8,530 nucleotides of DNA from assembly GCA_045114665.1 (NCBI GenBank), contig JBGUKW010000267.1, positions 1 to 8,530 of the forward strand, given 5' to 3'. The position numbers and the translations under genes were made by a program. Under the pieces are notes generated by a model. It saw only the letters and a program-made list of their open reading frames with translations, did not search any database and was not told the origin of the DNA. This DNA comes from CADAWZ01 sp045114665. GTDB lineage: Bacteria; Vulcanimicrobiota; CADAWZ01. This document shows positions 1-5,883 of the stretch, in pieces (position 1 is the first letter of the stretch; the number at the start of each line of letters is the position of its first letter).

Positions 1-292
1 AATCTCCTAAACCGCTCATGTCAAGTTTTATAACTGGATTTGGGTGTTTAGCTTGTTCTTTTACCCAATTTTCAGCATATAAACCTTTAAATAATTCAGT
101 TTTACCTTTAAACATTGCTTCGAGTGTAGATATTGTTAAAGATTTTCCAAAACGACGAGGACGAGAAAGAAAATAACTGTTTTTGGTTTTTACGAGTTGA
201 AGTAATTTTTCTGTTTTGTCAACATAGAGATAGTTATAATCTTTATCTCTAATATTTTGAAAACTTTGAATTCCGATGGGTAATAATTGCAT
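1..292 (-). CDS. AAA-ATPase-like / PD-(D/E)XK family protein, N-terminal 97 residues (partial)
   Basis: Starting at the ATG at 292, the minus strand translates without a stop to the window edge, giving 97 residues of a longer protein. The features are those of the AAA-ATPase_like family (PF09820), whose members usually carry a C-terminal PD-(D/E)XK nuclease-like domain. The N-terminus has LPIGIQSF, then YVDKT (residues 23-27). A degenerate P-loop, SRPRRFGKS (43-51), follows, then TLEAMFKG (57-63) and a KLDMSG-like strand near residue 89. The start is supported by GGAG at 300-303, 7 nt upstream. It lies 24 nt after the gdx stop on the same strand, so cotranscription with metF-gdx is likely. 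Members are often multicopy and their function is poorly known; a role in nucleic-acid processing or mobile-element biology is only suggested by the fold. Family assignment is fairly sure, function is not. The C-terminal domain lies outside the window. Confidence 0.88.
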   Translation of the reverse strand, partial: MQLLPIGIQSFQNIRDKDYNYLYVDKTEKLLQLVKTKNSYFLSRPRRFGKSLTISTLEAMFKGKTELFKGLYAENWVKEQAKHPNPVIKLDMSGLGD

Positions 293-316
293 ATTTTTTC
301 TCCAATTTTTTTCTCA

Positions 317-631
317 TTATGATGTGAATTTTAGGCCGATTATTCCGCCAATGATCATAACTAAAAATAATATTTTTATAGGGGAAATAATATCTTTAAA
401 TAAAATAGCTCCCATTATGACTGTTCCGATAGCTCCAATTCCTGTCCAAATAGCATAAGCAGTACCAACGGATAAATTTTTTAAAGAAATAGAAAGAAAT
501 CCAAAACTTATTATCATTCCAACAATAGTGATAATTGAAGGAATTAAATTCTTGAATCCATTTGAATATTTCAGAGCAATAGCCCAAACGATTTCAAAAA
601 TTCCTGCTATAAATAAATATACCCAACTCAT
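317..631 (-). CDS. gdx: SMR-family guanidinium exporter Gdx (SugE-type)
   Basis: A 104-residue small multidrug resistance protein of normal family length with four predicted membrane helices. SMR proteins work as antiparallel dimers that exchange protons for a cationic substrate. The essential glutamate is Glu13, in GIFEIVWAIALKY. Residues described for guanidinium-specific Gdx proteins are all present: Trp16, Ser42, Tyr59 and Trp62, the last two within GTAYAIWTGIGAIG. This points to the Gdx/SugE branch and not to EmrE-type polyaromatic drug pumps. The known role of Gdx is export of guanidinium, with some members also moving small quaternary ammonium ions. Only 4 nt separate this start from the metF stop (636-638), and no good Shine-Dalgarno sequence is visible, so translation is probably coupled to metF. 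No guanidine riboswitch can fit in that gap. Subfamily assignment is strong; the physiological substrate is inferred. Confidence 0.92.
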   Translation of the reverse strand: MSWVYLFIAGIFEIVWAIALKYSNGFKNLIPSIITIVGMIISFGFLSISLKNLSVGTAYAIWTGIGAIGTVIMGAILFKDIISPIKILFLVMIIGGIIGLKFTS

Positions 632-635
632 ATTT

Positions 636-1493
636 TTACATTATTGCCTTTAAAATTTCAGATACCATGTGAGATTTATTTAATGTATAAAAATGAAGAC
701 CTGCAATTCCACATTTTTTTAATTCTTCTATCTGCTCAACAGCTATTTCAATTCCAACTTTTTCTAAATCTTCTTTTTTGGTATATTTCTCGAATTTTTG
801 TTCGATTTTTTTAGGTATTGAGGTACCACACTTACTTGTCATTTTTCTACCTTGTTCAATATTTGATATTGGCAAAATTCCTGGAATTACAGGTGTATTT
901 AATTCGAAAATTTTTTCGATAAAATGCTTAAAAGGAGAATTGTCAAAAAACAGCTGTGTAAATATAGCTTCAGCCCCTAATTCAACTTTTAATTTCAAAT
1001 ATTCTATGTCTTTTTCAAATGATTCTGCTTCAATATGTCCTTCAGGATAACCAGCAACACCTATTGAGAGAGATGTATTTTCTTTTACAAATTTGACCAT
1101 TTCAGAGGCATATTTTAAATATTCCCCTTCAGGTCTTACATAGTCTTTGGGAATATCTCCTCTCAATGCAAGTATATTTTCTATTCCCATATTTTCCATA
1201 TCTTTTATTTGATGTTGTACAAGTTCTTTTGATGAACATATACAAGTAAGATGTGGCATTACATTTGCATTTAATTCGCTTTTGAGTCTTTTACATACAA
1301 CTTCCGATCTATCTCTTGAAGATCCGCCTGCTCCATAAGTTACAGATATAAGCGAAGGATTGAACTTGTTCAATATTTTTAAATTATCTATCAGATCATT
1401 TGTCTTAGTTTCATCTTGGGGAGGAAAAACTTCAAAAGATATTGGAAGTTTTTTGTCTCTCGATTCTTTTTTATAAATATCTCTTAATCTCAT
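636..1493 (-). CDS. metF: 5,10-methylenetetrahydrofolate reductase MetF
   Basis: A 285-residue protein covering the whole MTHFR TIM-barrel (typical bacterial MetF is about 280-300). It is a flavin enzyme that interconverts 5,10-methylene-THF and 5-methyl-THF, supplying methyl groups for methionine synthesis. Family landmarks appear in order. The catalytic glutamate is Glu21, in ISFEVFPP. VTYGAGGSSRDRS (51-63) forms part of the folate/flavin site. ILALRGD ends at Asp113, which in characterised enzymes sits near the flavin. FTQLFFD (178-184) and HFYTLN (267-272) follow. The ATG at 1493 is preceded by AAGGAT with good spacing (GGAT at 1502-1505). It follows pit by 73 nt and directly precedes gdx. 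No methionine synthase gene is in the window. There are no truncations or missing key residues. Confidence 0.95.
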   Translation of the reverse strand: MRLRDIYKKESRDKKLPISFEVFPPQDETKTNDLIDNLKILNKFNPSLISVTYGAGGSSRDRSEVVCKRLKSELNANVMPHLTCICSSKELVQHQIKDMENMGIENILALRGDIPKDYVRPEGEYLKYASEMVKFVKENTSLSIGVAGYPEGHIEAESFEKDIEYLKLKVELGAEAIFTQLFFDNSPFKHFIEKIFELNTPVIPGILPISNIEQGRKMTSKCGTSIPKKIEQKFEKYTKKEDLEKVGIEIAVEQIEELKKCGIAGLHFYTLNKSHMVSEILKAIM

Positions 1494-1533
1494 ATTTTTA
1501 ATCCTTTTTCTTAGTATTATGTATATTTTCTAC

Positions 1534-1568
1534 AAATTTTAATGATTTCTTTAAAAACATTAAAATTT
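1534..1568 (-). repeat. Perfect 11-bp inverted repeat between pit and metF
   Basis: Bases 1534-1544 (AAATTTTAATG) are exactly complementary to 1558-1568 (CATTAAAATTT), with a 13-nt loop. The outer arm overlaps the pit stop codon (1567-1569). In the minus-strand transcript the stem is AT-rich and is not followed by a U-run, so it is a poor intrinsic terminator. It could act as a processing or mRNA 3'-end stabilising stem, or a leaky attenuator before metF. Confidence 0.5.
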
Positions 1569-2592
1569 ACATTGGAAAAACAATGTGTAACAACCATAAA
1601 AATCCTCCGCTTATAACTGCAGTTATTGGAATAGTTATAAACCAAGCTGTTACAATATGACCAGCGATTCCCCAACGAACAGCACTTAGTCTTTTGGTTG
1701 CACCGACTCCTAAAATACTTGATGAAATGACTTGTGTTGTACTGATTGGAGCTCCCATAAAACTTGAACCAAATATTACAAGAGCGGAAGAGGCTTGTGC
1801 TGCAAATCCATGAATTGTTTCCATTTTAAATATTTTATTTCCCATTGTTTTTATAATTTTCCAACCGCCTGAAAGTGTTCCACAGGCCATTGCAATAGCA
1901 CATGCAAATTTTACCCAAAGTGGAACATTCGGAACTGCTATAAAACCTGAGATAAAAAGTGTCATTGTTATCAATCCCATTGATTTTTGTGCATCATTCA
2001 TTCCGTGTGAAAGTGCAACAAGTGCAGAAGATAAAATTTGGAATTTTGCAAATACATTTTTGACTTTCATTGGGTGCATTTTATAAACAATCCAATACAA
2101 CGCTACCATTATAATAAACCCTGCTATAAATCCCAATATAGGTGACATAAAAAGTGGAATTATTACTTTGTTGGTTATTGATGAAATTTTTAAGAATTTA
2201 TGCCAATCTGCACCGTGTAAAAGTCCATAGAACAACGCAGAACCTATCAATCCACCTATTAAAGCATGAGATGAACTGCTTGGAATTCCAAAATACCAAG
2301 TAACAAGATTCCACAATATTGCAGCAAATATTGCTGCCAATACTATAAATTGGGAATTGTTTAATAATTTCATATCAATAATTCCCTCAATAATAGTGTG
2401 TGCGACTGTTGTTCCTATTAATGCACCTACTAAATCAAGAGTTGCTGCCATTATGATTGCAGTTCTTGGAGATAAGACCCTTGTTGAAACAACGATTGCT
2501 ATAGCATTTGCTGTATCATGAAAGCCATTTATGTAGTCAAAAATAAGACACAGAATTATAATTATTATTCCTAATATTGCTATTGAACTCAT
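1567..2592 (-). CDS. pit: PiT-family inorganic phosphate transporter
   Basis: A 341-residue, strongly hydrophobic inner-membrane protein of the PiT family, which carries phosphate (as metal-phosphate in PitA-type proteins) driven by the proton or sodium gradient. Both family signatures of the inverted-repeat architecture are present: GFHDTANA at 23-30 and HGMNDAQK at 196-203. FGIPSSSSHALIGG (101-114) and GAPISTTQVISSSILG (280-295) are paired loop motifs, one in each half. The length matches the short PiT form common in bacteria and archaea; E. coli PitA is near 500 residues and has a longer central loop. The ATG start has GAGG at 2605-2608, a slightly long 12 nt upstream. It is the first gene of the minus-strand group and has a plausible promoter. 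The DUF47/PhoU-like partner that often accompanies short PiT genes is not adjacent: upstream is a divergent lipoprotein gene, downstream is metF. Confidence 0.94.
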   Translation of the reverse strand: MSSIAILGIIIIILCLIFDYINGFHDTANAIAIVVSTRVLSPRTAIIMAATLDLVGALIGTTVAHTIIEGIIDMKLLNNSQFIVLAAIFAAILWNLVTWYFGIPSSSSHALIGGLIGSALFYGLLHGADWHKFLKISSITNKVIIPLFMSPILGFIAGFIIMVALYWIVYKMHPMKVKNVFAKFQILSSALVALSHGMNDAQKSMGLITMTLFISGFIAVPNVPLWVKFACAIAMACGTLSGGWKIIKTMGNKIFKMETIHGFAAQASSALVIFGSSFMGAPISTTQVISSSILGVGATKRLSAVRWGIAGHIVTAWFITIPITAVISGGFLWLLHIVFPM

Positions 2593-2619
2593 ATTTTACT
2601 TAAACCTCACTAAAAGTAA

Positions 2620-2649
2620 ATTATAGAATGCTTTAAATTTTCCTTTGAA
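2620..2649 (-). promoter_or_regulatory. Putative sigma-70 promoter for pit
   Basis: On the minus strand a perfect -10 TATAAT lies at 2620-2625. A 4/6 -35 element, TTCAAA, lies at 2644-2649 with an 18-nt spacer. Transcription would start about 20-25 nt before the pit ATG, leaving no room for a riboswitch. Confidence 0.5.
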
Positions 2650-2657
2650 AAAGGGAA
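2639..2657. repeat. Small dyad symmetry in the divergent promoter region
   Basis: TTTCCTTT (2639-2646) can pair with AAAGGGAA (2650-2657) across a GAA loop, with one G-T pair. It overlaps the -35 of the pit promoter and sits 24 nt upstream of the -10 for the lipoprotein operon. It is a candidate operator, but in such AT-rich DNA it may be chance. Confidence 0.25.
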
Positions 2658-2680
2658 GAATTTATATTTAAACGAATTTT

Positions 2681-2686
2681 TATAAT
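2681..2686 (+). promoter_or_regulatory. Putative -10 element of the lipoprotein-PASTA operon
   Basis: A perfect TATAAT lies 26 nt before the first lipoprotein ATG. No good -35 hexamer is found 16-18 nt upstream (GAATTT at 2658-2663 is the nearest). The promoter may be weak, or may depend on an activator or alternative sigma factor. Confidence 0.4.
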
Positions 2687-2696
2687 ATATTCTTTG

Positions 2697-2702
2697 AGAG
2701 GA
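2697..2702 (+). promoter_or_regulatory. Ribosome binding site fixing the first lipoprotein start
   Basis: AGAGGA lies 9 nt before the ATG at 2712. An upstream in-frame TTG at 2694 overlaps this site and would add six residues before the signal peptide, so 2712 is chosen. Confidence 0.75.
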
Positions 2703-2711
2703 TTTTATTTT

Positions 2712-3179
2712 ATGAAAAAGATTTTTTGTCTAAATTATTTTTGTTTAGTATTTATTTTTTTATCTATCACTTTTCTTACTGGTTGTTTTTCGAGTCCTGA
2801 AAGTACATTACAAAAATTTAAAACAGCTATGGATAGTAAAAATGGCGAGAAAATGTGGACTTTACTTTCATCAAATGATCACAAATTTTATGAAAAAATG
2901 GTTGAAAATGAAAAAGCAAATGCTCCTAAAAATCCCGATCATTTAAAAAATATGGGATTGACTCAAGAAGAACTAAGCAAAATGACTGCAAAAGACTTTT
3001 TTATAAAGATGATGGAAAAAGCTCCTGATTCAAAATCTGCAGGGAAGCCTTTAGAAATAAGAAGTATTACAAAATCAAAGAATAAAGCAGTTATTTTTGT
3101 AGAAAATAATCCAAATGGATTTACACTTATAAAAGAAAATGGATTTTGGAAAGTTTCAATGGTAGGAGAAGCTAAATAA
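2712..3179 (+). CDS. Lipoprotein with one NTF2-like (DUF4878-like) domain
   Basis: A 155-residue protein with a lipoprotein signal peptide: MKK, a hydrophobic stretch (residues 4-22) and the lipobox LTGC ending at Cys25. It should be lipidated and anchored to a membrane outside the cytoplasm. The mature part begins SSPESTLQKFKTAMDSKNG and ends with a beta-rich section (KAVIFVENN, GFTLIKENGFWKVSM). The order is helix, a 'work load' segment, then strands ending in W-K-V. This resembles NTF2-like DUF4878 lipoproteins, whose function is unknown. It is clearly paralogous to both halves of the next gene, with near-identical signal peptide, SPESTL and FWKVSM-type motifs. It is the first gene of the plus-strand operon, with 12 nt to the next ATG. 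Lipoprotein status is confident. The domain name is from pattern only and function is unknown. Confidence 0.85.
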   Translation: MKKIFCLNYFCLVFIFLSITFLTGCFSSPESTLQKFKTAMDSKNGEKMWTLLSSNDHKFYEKMVENEKANAPKNPDHLKNMGLTQEELSKMTAKDFFIKMMEKAPDSKSAGKPLEIRSITKSKNKAVIFVENNPNGFTLIKENGFWKVSMVGEAK

Positions 3180-3182
3180 GGA
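3178..3182 (+). promoter_or_regulatory. Ribosome binding site fixing the second lipoprotein start
   Basis: AAGGA overlaps the upstream TAA stop and lies 9 nt before the ATG at 3192, the same spacing as in the first lipoprotein gene. The in-frame ATG at 3183 directly abuts this site and is therefore unlikely. Confidence 0.7.
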
Positions 3183-3191
3183 ATGTGTTTT

Positions 3192-4037
3192 ATGAAAAAG
3201 ATTTTTTTTCAAAGTTATTTTTGTTTAGTTTTAGTTTTTATATCTATAACTTTTCTTGCAGGTTGTGGTTCAACTCCTGAAAGCACATTACAGGAATTTA
3301 AAAAAGCAATAGACAGCAAAAATGGTAATAAAATTTGGAGTTTGTTATCATTAAAAGACCACAAGATTTATAATAGTGAATCTATGGCATTGGACAAAAA
3401 AAATAGTAACAAACAAATTTTTATGATGTTTGTTGAAATGTTAGATGATTTACCAAATGCAGGAAAGCCACTGGAAATAGAAAGTGTTACAGAAAAATCA
3501 AAAAATAAAGTGGTTATTTTTGTGAAAAATAATCCAAGTGGTTTTACACTTGTAAAAGAATATGGAACTTGGAAAGTTTCAATGCTTGGAGAAGATGGTT
3601 TGCCTACTACTACTATTTGCGATTGTTTTACAACTCCTGAAGATATATTGTGGATATTAAAAAAAGCAGTAGATAGCAAAGATGGTCATAAAATATTAAG
3701 ATTCTTGTCATCAAAAGACGAGACATATTATATTAAATATTATAATGAAATTTTTGATAAAGAAAAGCTAAATCTCTCTAAAAATTCGGATAATGCAAAA
3801 AATAAGGGGGGAATTGGAAAAGAAGTAATCAAAAAGATGGACGAAGCTCTTTTTGCAAAAATAATGAAAGATATCTCTTATTTACCAGATTTAGGAAAAG
3901 AATTGAAAATTAAAAATTTGACAAAAAAATCAGAAGATAAAGTTCTTGTTTTTATAGAAGATAATCAAGAACCTTTTACATTTGTAAAAGAACATTTTGG
4001 TTGGAAAATTTCACTAAATAAGAAGGTGAAAAATTGA
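3192..4037 (+). CDS. Lipoprotein with two tandem NTF2-like (DUF4878-like) domains
   Basis: A 281-residue lipoprotein and paralogue of the preceding gene. The signal peptide ends in the lipobox LAGC with Cys25. Domain A spans about 28-132, beginning STPESTLQEFKKAIDSKNG and ending FTLVKEYGTWKVSM. Domain B spans about 147-276, beginning TTPEDILWILKKAVDSKDG and ending FTFVKEHFGWKISL. Domain B carries an extra lysine-rich insertion around 185-220. The linker before domain B, TICDCFTTPE (141-150), mirrors the FLTGCFSSPE lipobox junction of the first lipoprotein. This suggests the second domain came from a fused lipoprotein gene that lost its signal peptide. The gene sits between the single-domain paralogue and the PASTA gene, which it overlaps by 4 nt or fewer, so the three are very likely one operon. 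Function is unknown; an envelope location is well supported. Confidence 0.85.
   Translation: MKKIFFQSYFCLVLVFISITFLAGCGSTPESTLQEFKKAIDSKNGNKIWSLLSLKDHKIYNSESMALDKKNSNKQIFMMFVEMLDDLPNAGKPLEIESVTEKSKNKVVIFVKNNPSGFTLVKEYGTWKVSMLGEDGLPTTTICDCFTTPEDILWILKKAVDSKDGHKILRFLSSKDETYYIKYYNEIFDKEKLNLSKNSDNAKNKGGIGKEVIKKMDEALFAKIMKDISYLPDLGKELKIKNLTKKSEDKVLVFIEDNQEPFTFVKEHFGWKISLNKKVKN
4021..4029 (+). promoter_or_regulatory. Strong ribosome binding site supporting a TTG start
   Basis: AGAAGGTGA matches 8 of 9 positions of the ideal AGGAGGTGA and sits 4 nt before TTG 4034-4036. The next in-frame ATG lies about 67 codons downstream, beyond the membrane segment and inside the first PASTA repeat. The TTG start is therefore preferred. 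Confidence 0.75.
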
Positions 4038-5362
4038 GTTCAAAAAAAAATCATGATGAATCCAATATTTGGGATATACTCCATATAGTATTTGTAGTTG
4101 CATTTATACTTTCTGTTTTAGGAGCAGGAGGTTATGCTTATTATTACTTTTTTTACAAAGATAAGGAAGAAACAGTAGCAATTCCTTCTTTTATAGGGCA
4201 GAATATTGAACAGGCTGAGGTGTCTGCTCAATCAATGGGATTTTCTATAAAAGTAAAAAAAGAGGTGTTTTCAAAAAAGAAAGTTGGAACTATTGAAGAC
4301 CAAGATCCATTGCCAAATTCAACTGTAAAAGCAGGAAGAGCTATTTATGTTATTGTAAGTAAGGGAGAGGAACAAGTAGAAATTCCAGATGTTTTGGGTA
4401 TGGATTATAGGCAGGCTTCTAATATACTAAAAAATGTAGGTTTTAAAAAAATAAGTGTAGTTCAGAAATATGATGAAAATGTTTCACCAGGTACTGTTAT
4501 TTCTCAATATCCTTCAGCACATTCACTTATTGTTGTTGATAAAGAAATTGTTTTGGCTTCTTCCAGAATTGCCTCTTTTGAAGCTACAATTCCTGATTTA
4601 AAAGGCGAAAAAATAGAGGTTGCAGAGGAAAAATTAAATGCTTTAAATGTAAAATACACAAAAACAGAAGTGGCTTCTAAAGAATTTAAAGAAGGTACTG
4701 TGATAAGTCAAGATGTAAAACCTGGGACTCTTGTTGATTCTTCCATAATTGTAAATTTAAAATTTGCTTCTTCTAAATCAGTAGGAATGTCTATTGCTCC
4801 TGATTTAGTTGGAAAAACAGTTGAAGAGGCTTCTGAAATATGTAAATCTCTAAAATTGGATTTGGATGTTAAAGGTGATTTTTCTCCAGATTCTATGATT
4901 TCTGGACAAATTCCAAAAGCAGGTGGAAATCTTGCTGAAAATTCGAAAATTTCTGTTTCAATAGGTATGCTTTCAGTCGTTCCAAATTGTGTTGGCAAGA
5001 GTTTAGGAGAGATAAAGAAAATACTTGAAGATTCAGGGTTTGTTGTAGGTGTCATAAATTATGTTCAGAGTAACGATGTTGATGAGGATGTTGTTTTAGC
5101 TCAAGACCCAGCAGGTGGAGTTTGGCTTCCTGAAAATTCTAAGATAAATTTGACTGTTTCAGGTGCGTTAGAATATTCTGTAAAAGAAGTTATAGAGGTA
5201 AAGGGAGAAAATCAAAATCAATCTTCAGAAAATGTAGAAAATAATACTAATAATCCCAATAATACTCATAATACCCAAGAAGATGACAATTTTATAGAAT
5301 ATCAAGGAACTAATAACAATAAAAATAATGTTGTAATACCTGACAATGACATTCCGTGGTAA
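4034..5362 (+). CDS. Single-pass membrane protein with five PASTA repeats and no kinase domain
   Basis: A 442-residue protein. A short charged N-terminus (1-12) is followed by one membrane helix (about 15-38), so the rest should face outward. Five PASTA-type repeats follow at about 47-110, 115-176, 184-245, 253-311 and 314-377. Each opens with a P-x-x-x-G core (IPSFIG, IPDVLG, IPDLKG, APDLVG, VPNCVG) and closes on a short strand such as IYVIVSKG or INLTVSG. PASTA repeats in kinases and penicillin-binding proteins bind or sense peptidoglycan and lipid II. No kinase, transpeptidase or catalytic domain is present. The C-terminus (392-433) is Asn-rich low complexity, like a flexible wall-spanning tail. 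Two cysteines occur, Cys270 and Cys319, in repeats 4 and 5. The TTG start overlaps the stop of the upstream lipoprotein (TTGA), implying translational coupling. Function is unknown; a scaffold, decoy or wall sensor for the paired lipoproteins is inference. Confidence 0.9.
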   Translation: MSSKKNHDESNIWDILHIVFVVAFILSVLGAGGYAYYYFFYKDKEETVAIPSFIGQNIEQAEVSAQSMGFSIKVKKEVFSKKKVGTIEDQDPLPNSTVKAGRAIYVIVSKGEEQVEIPDVLGMDYRQASNILKNVGFKKISVVQKYDENVSPGTVISQYPSAHSLIVVDKEIVLASSRIASFEATIPDLKGEKIEVAEEKLNALNVKYTKTEVASKEFKEGTVISQDVKPGTLVDSSIIVNLKFASSKSVGMSIAPDLVGKTVEEASEICKSLKLDLDVKGDFSPDSMISGQIPKAGGNLAENSKISVSIGMLSVVPNCVGKSLGEIKKILEDSGFVVGVINYVQSNDVDEDVVLAQDPAGGVWLPENSKINLTVSGALEYSVKEVIEVKGENQNQSSENVENNTNNPNNTHNTQEDDNFIEYQGTNNNKNNVVIPDNDIPW

Positions 5363-5365
5363 TAA

Positions 5366-5402
5366 TCGAATATTCAGAAATTATGTTCACACGAATATTT
5401 GA
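5366..5402. repeat. Inverted repeat just after the PASTA gene
   Basis: TCGAATATTC (5366-5375) pairs with GAATATTTGA (5393-5402), with one G-T pair and a 17-nt loop. The octamer CGAATATT also recurs directly at 5367 and 5392. There is no T-run, so a terminator role is doubtful. Its outer arm touches the larger hairpin that follows and the two folds exclude each other at that base. Confidence 0.3.
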
Positions 5403-5770
5403 AATGGAAAATTTTTATGAAAAAGTTTTCCATTTACAAATAGACTATAAAATTTGCAGTTATCTACTGTTATATTTCCATTATTAGTGCAATTTGTTAT
5501 TTGTGTATTCTTGCCATGAGAGATTATTCCATTTATGTTATGATGATAATGATATTCATCATCTATTTCTAAGTTTTTGATTACAATTTTTGCATTATTA
5601 GTGCAGTTTTCAATTGTTGAGTAATTTGAAGATGTAGCTAATCCACCAATGCAAATACAATTCGAATAATTATCATTGTTTGTGTCAATAAAGAATATAG
5701 AATTTTCTCCAATGGTCAAATTTTGAAGTATTCCATTATATAATCCTGTAAAAATATATAAATATCCTTT
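5387..5770 (-). pseudogene. Decayed fragment of a GLUG-repeat-like surface protein
   Basis: The minus-strand frame ending at the TGA at 5387-5389 shows two diverged copies of a surface-protein repeat: IGGLATSSNYSTIENCTNN and INGIISHGKNTQITNCTNN. Upstream in the same frame comes GYLYIFTGLYNGILQNLTI, which looks like the lead-in repeat of such proteins (compare the usual pattern G-L-F-G..G-x-I-x-N-L-T). The DNA repeat ATTATTAGTGCA occurs at 5480 and 5594, 114 nt apart, exactly 38 codons. The frame has no ATG. TTG at 5717-5719 is the only possible start in this region, and it lies inside the repeat-like part. Beyond about 5770 the frame stays open but turns into Phe/Lys-rich nonsense. The last residues are made from the 5402-5435 hairpin. 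I read it as a remnant of a much larger secreted or adhesin-type protein, truncated at both ends. A short expressed protein is less likely. Confidence 0.55.
5402..5435. terminator. Long hairpin, possible bidirectional terminator between convergent transcripts
   Basis: Bases 5402-5416 and 5421-5435 form a continuous 15-bp stem with one G-T pair and the 4-nt loop ATGA. The outer ten pairs are AAATGGAAAA with TTTTCCATTT. It lies 40 nt after the PASTA stop and is the best candidate for ending the plus-strand operon. It may also stop any minus-strand transcript running past rnpB. Neither side has a proper T-tract, so efficiency is uncertain. Confidence 0.45.
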
Positions 5771-5883
5771 TATTTTCCTTTTATTTGCTTTTCTAAAAGG
5801 GAGATAACAAAAAAAAGAGAATAAAAAGGGAAAGAAGATGAATAAGTAAACAAAGGGTTGGGAAAATATAAAGAGAAGAAACA
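5765..5883. other. Strand-asymmetric spacer downstream of rnpB
   Basis: From 5801 to 5883 the plus strand is almost all purine, with runs such as AAAAAAAAGAGA and GGGAAAGAAG. The RNA downstream of the rnpB 3' end would therefore be pyrimidine-rich. An 11-nt unit, TCCTTTTATTT, is repeated twice in tandem at 5765-5786. No gene and no convincing rnpB terminator hairpin is visible here. The pairing CCTTTT (5777-5782) with AAAAGG (5795-5800) is short and lacks a U-tract. Confidence 0.5.

Noticed and set aside
778..1050. Open frame on the plus strand opposite metF
   Set aside because: It is the antisense of conserved MetF codons and has no recognisable protein features.
2694..2711. Possible earlier TTG start of the first lipoprotein
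   Set aside because: It overlaps the AGAGGA ribosome binding site and would place six residues before a normal MKK signal peptide start.
2593..2711. Riboswitch in the divergent intergenic region
   Set aside because: Both predicted transcript leaders are only about 20-25 nt, too short for a known riboswitch.
3183..3191. Possible earlier ATG start of the second lipoprotein
   Set aside because: It directly abuts AAGGA with no spacing, whereas ATG 3192 has the same 9-nt spacing as the paralogous gene.
3368..3679. Open frame on the minus strand opposite the second lipoprotein
   Set aside because: It mirrors the lipoprotein domain sequence and has no binding site or family signature.
4708..5055. 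Open frame on the minus strand opposite the PASTA gene
   Set aside because: It is antisense to well-formed PASTA repeats and low in coding character.
5765..5786. Tandem 11-nt repeat as a possible CRISPR or iteron array
   Set aside because: Only two copies exist, with no spacers and simple T-rich composition.
5384..5883. Mobile element or attachment site next to rnpB
   Set aside because: There is no integrase, no transposase, no target duplication and no repeated rnpB 3' end; only a gene remnant and simple repeats are seen.
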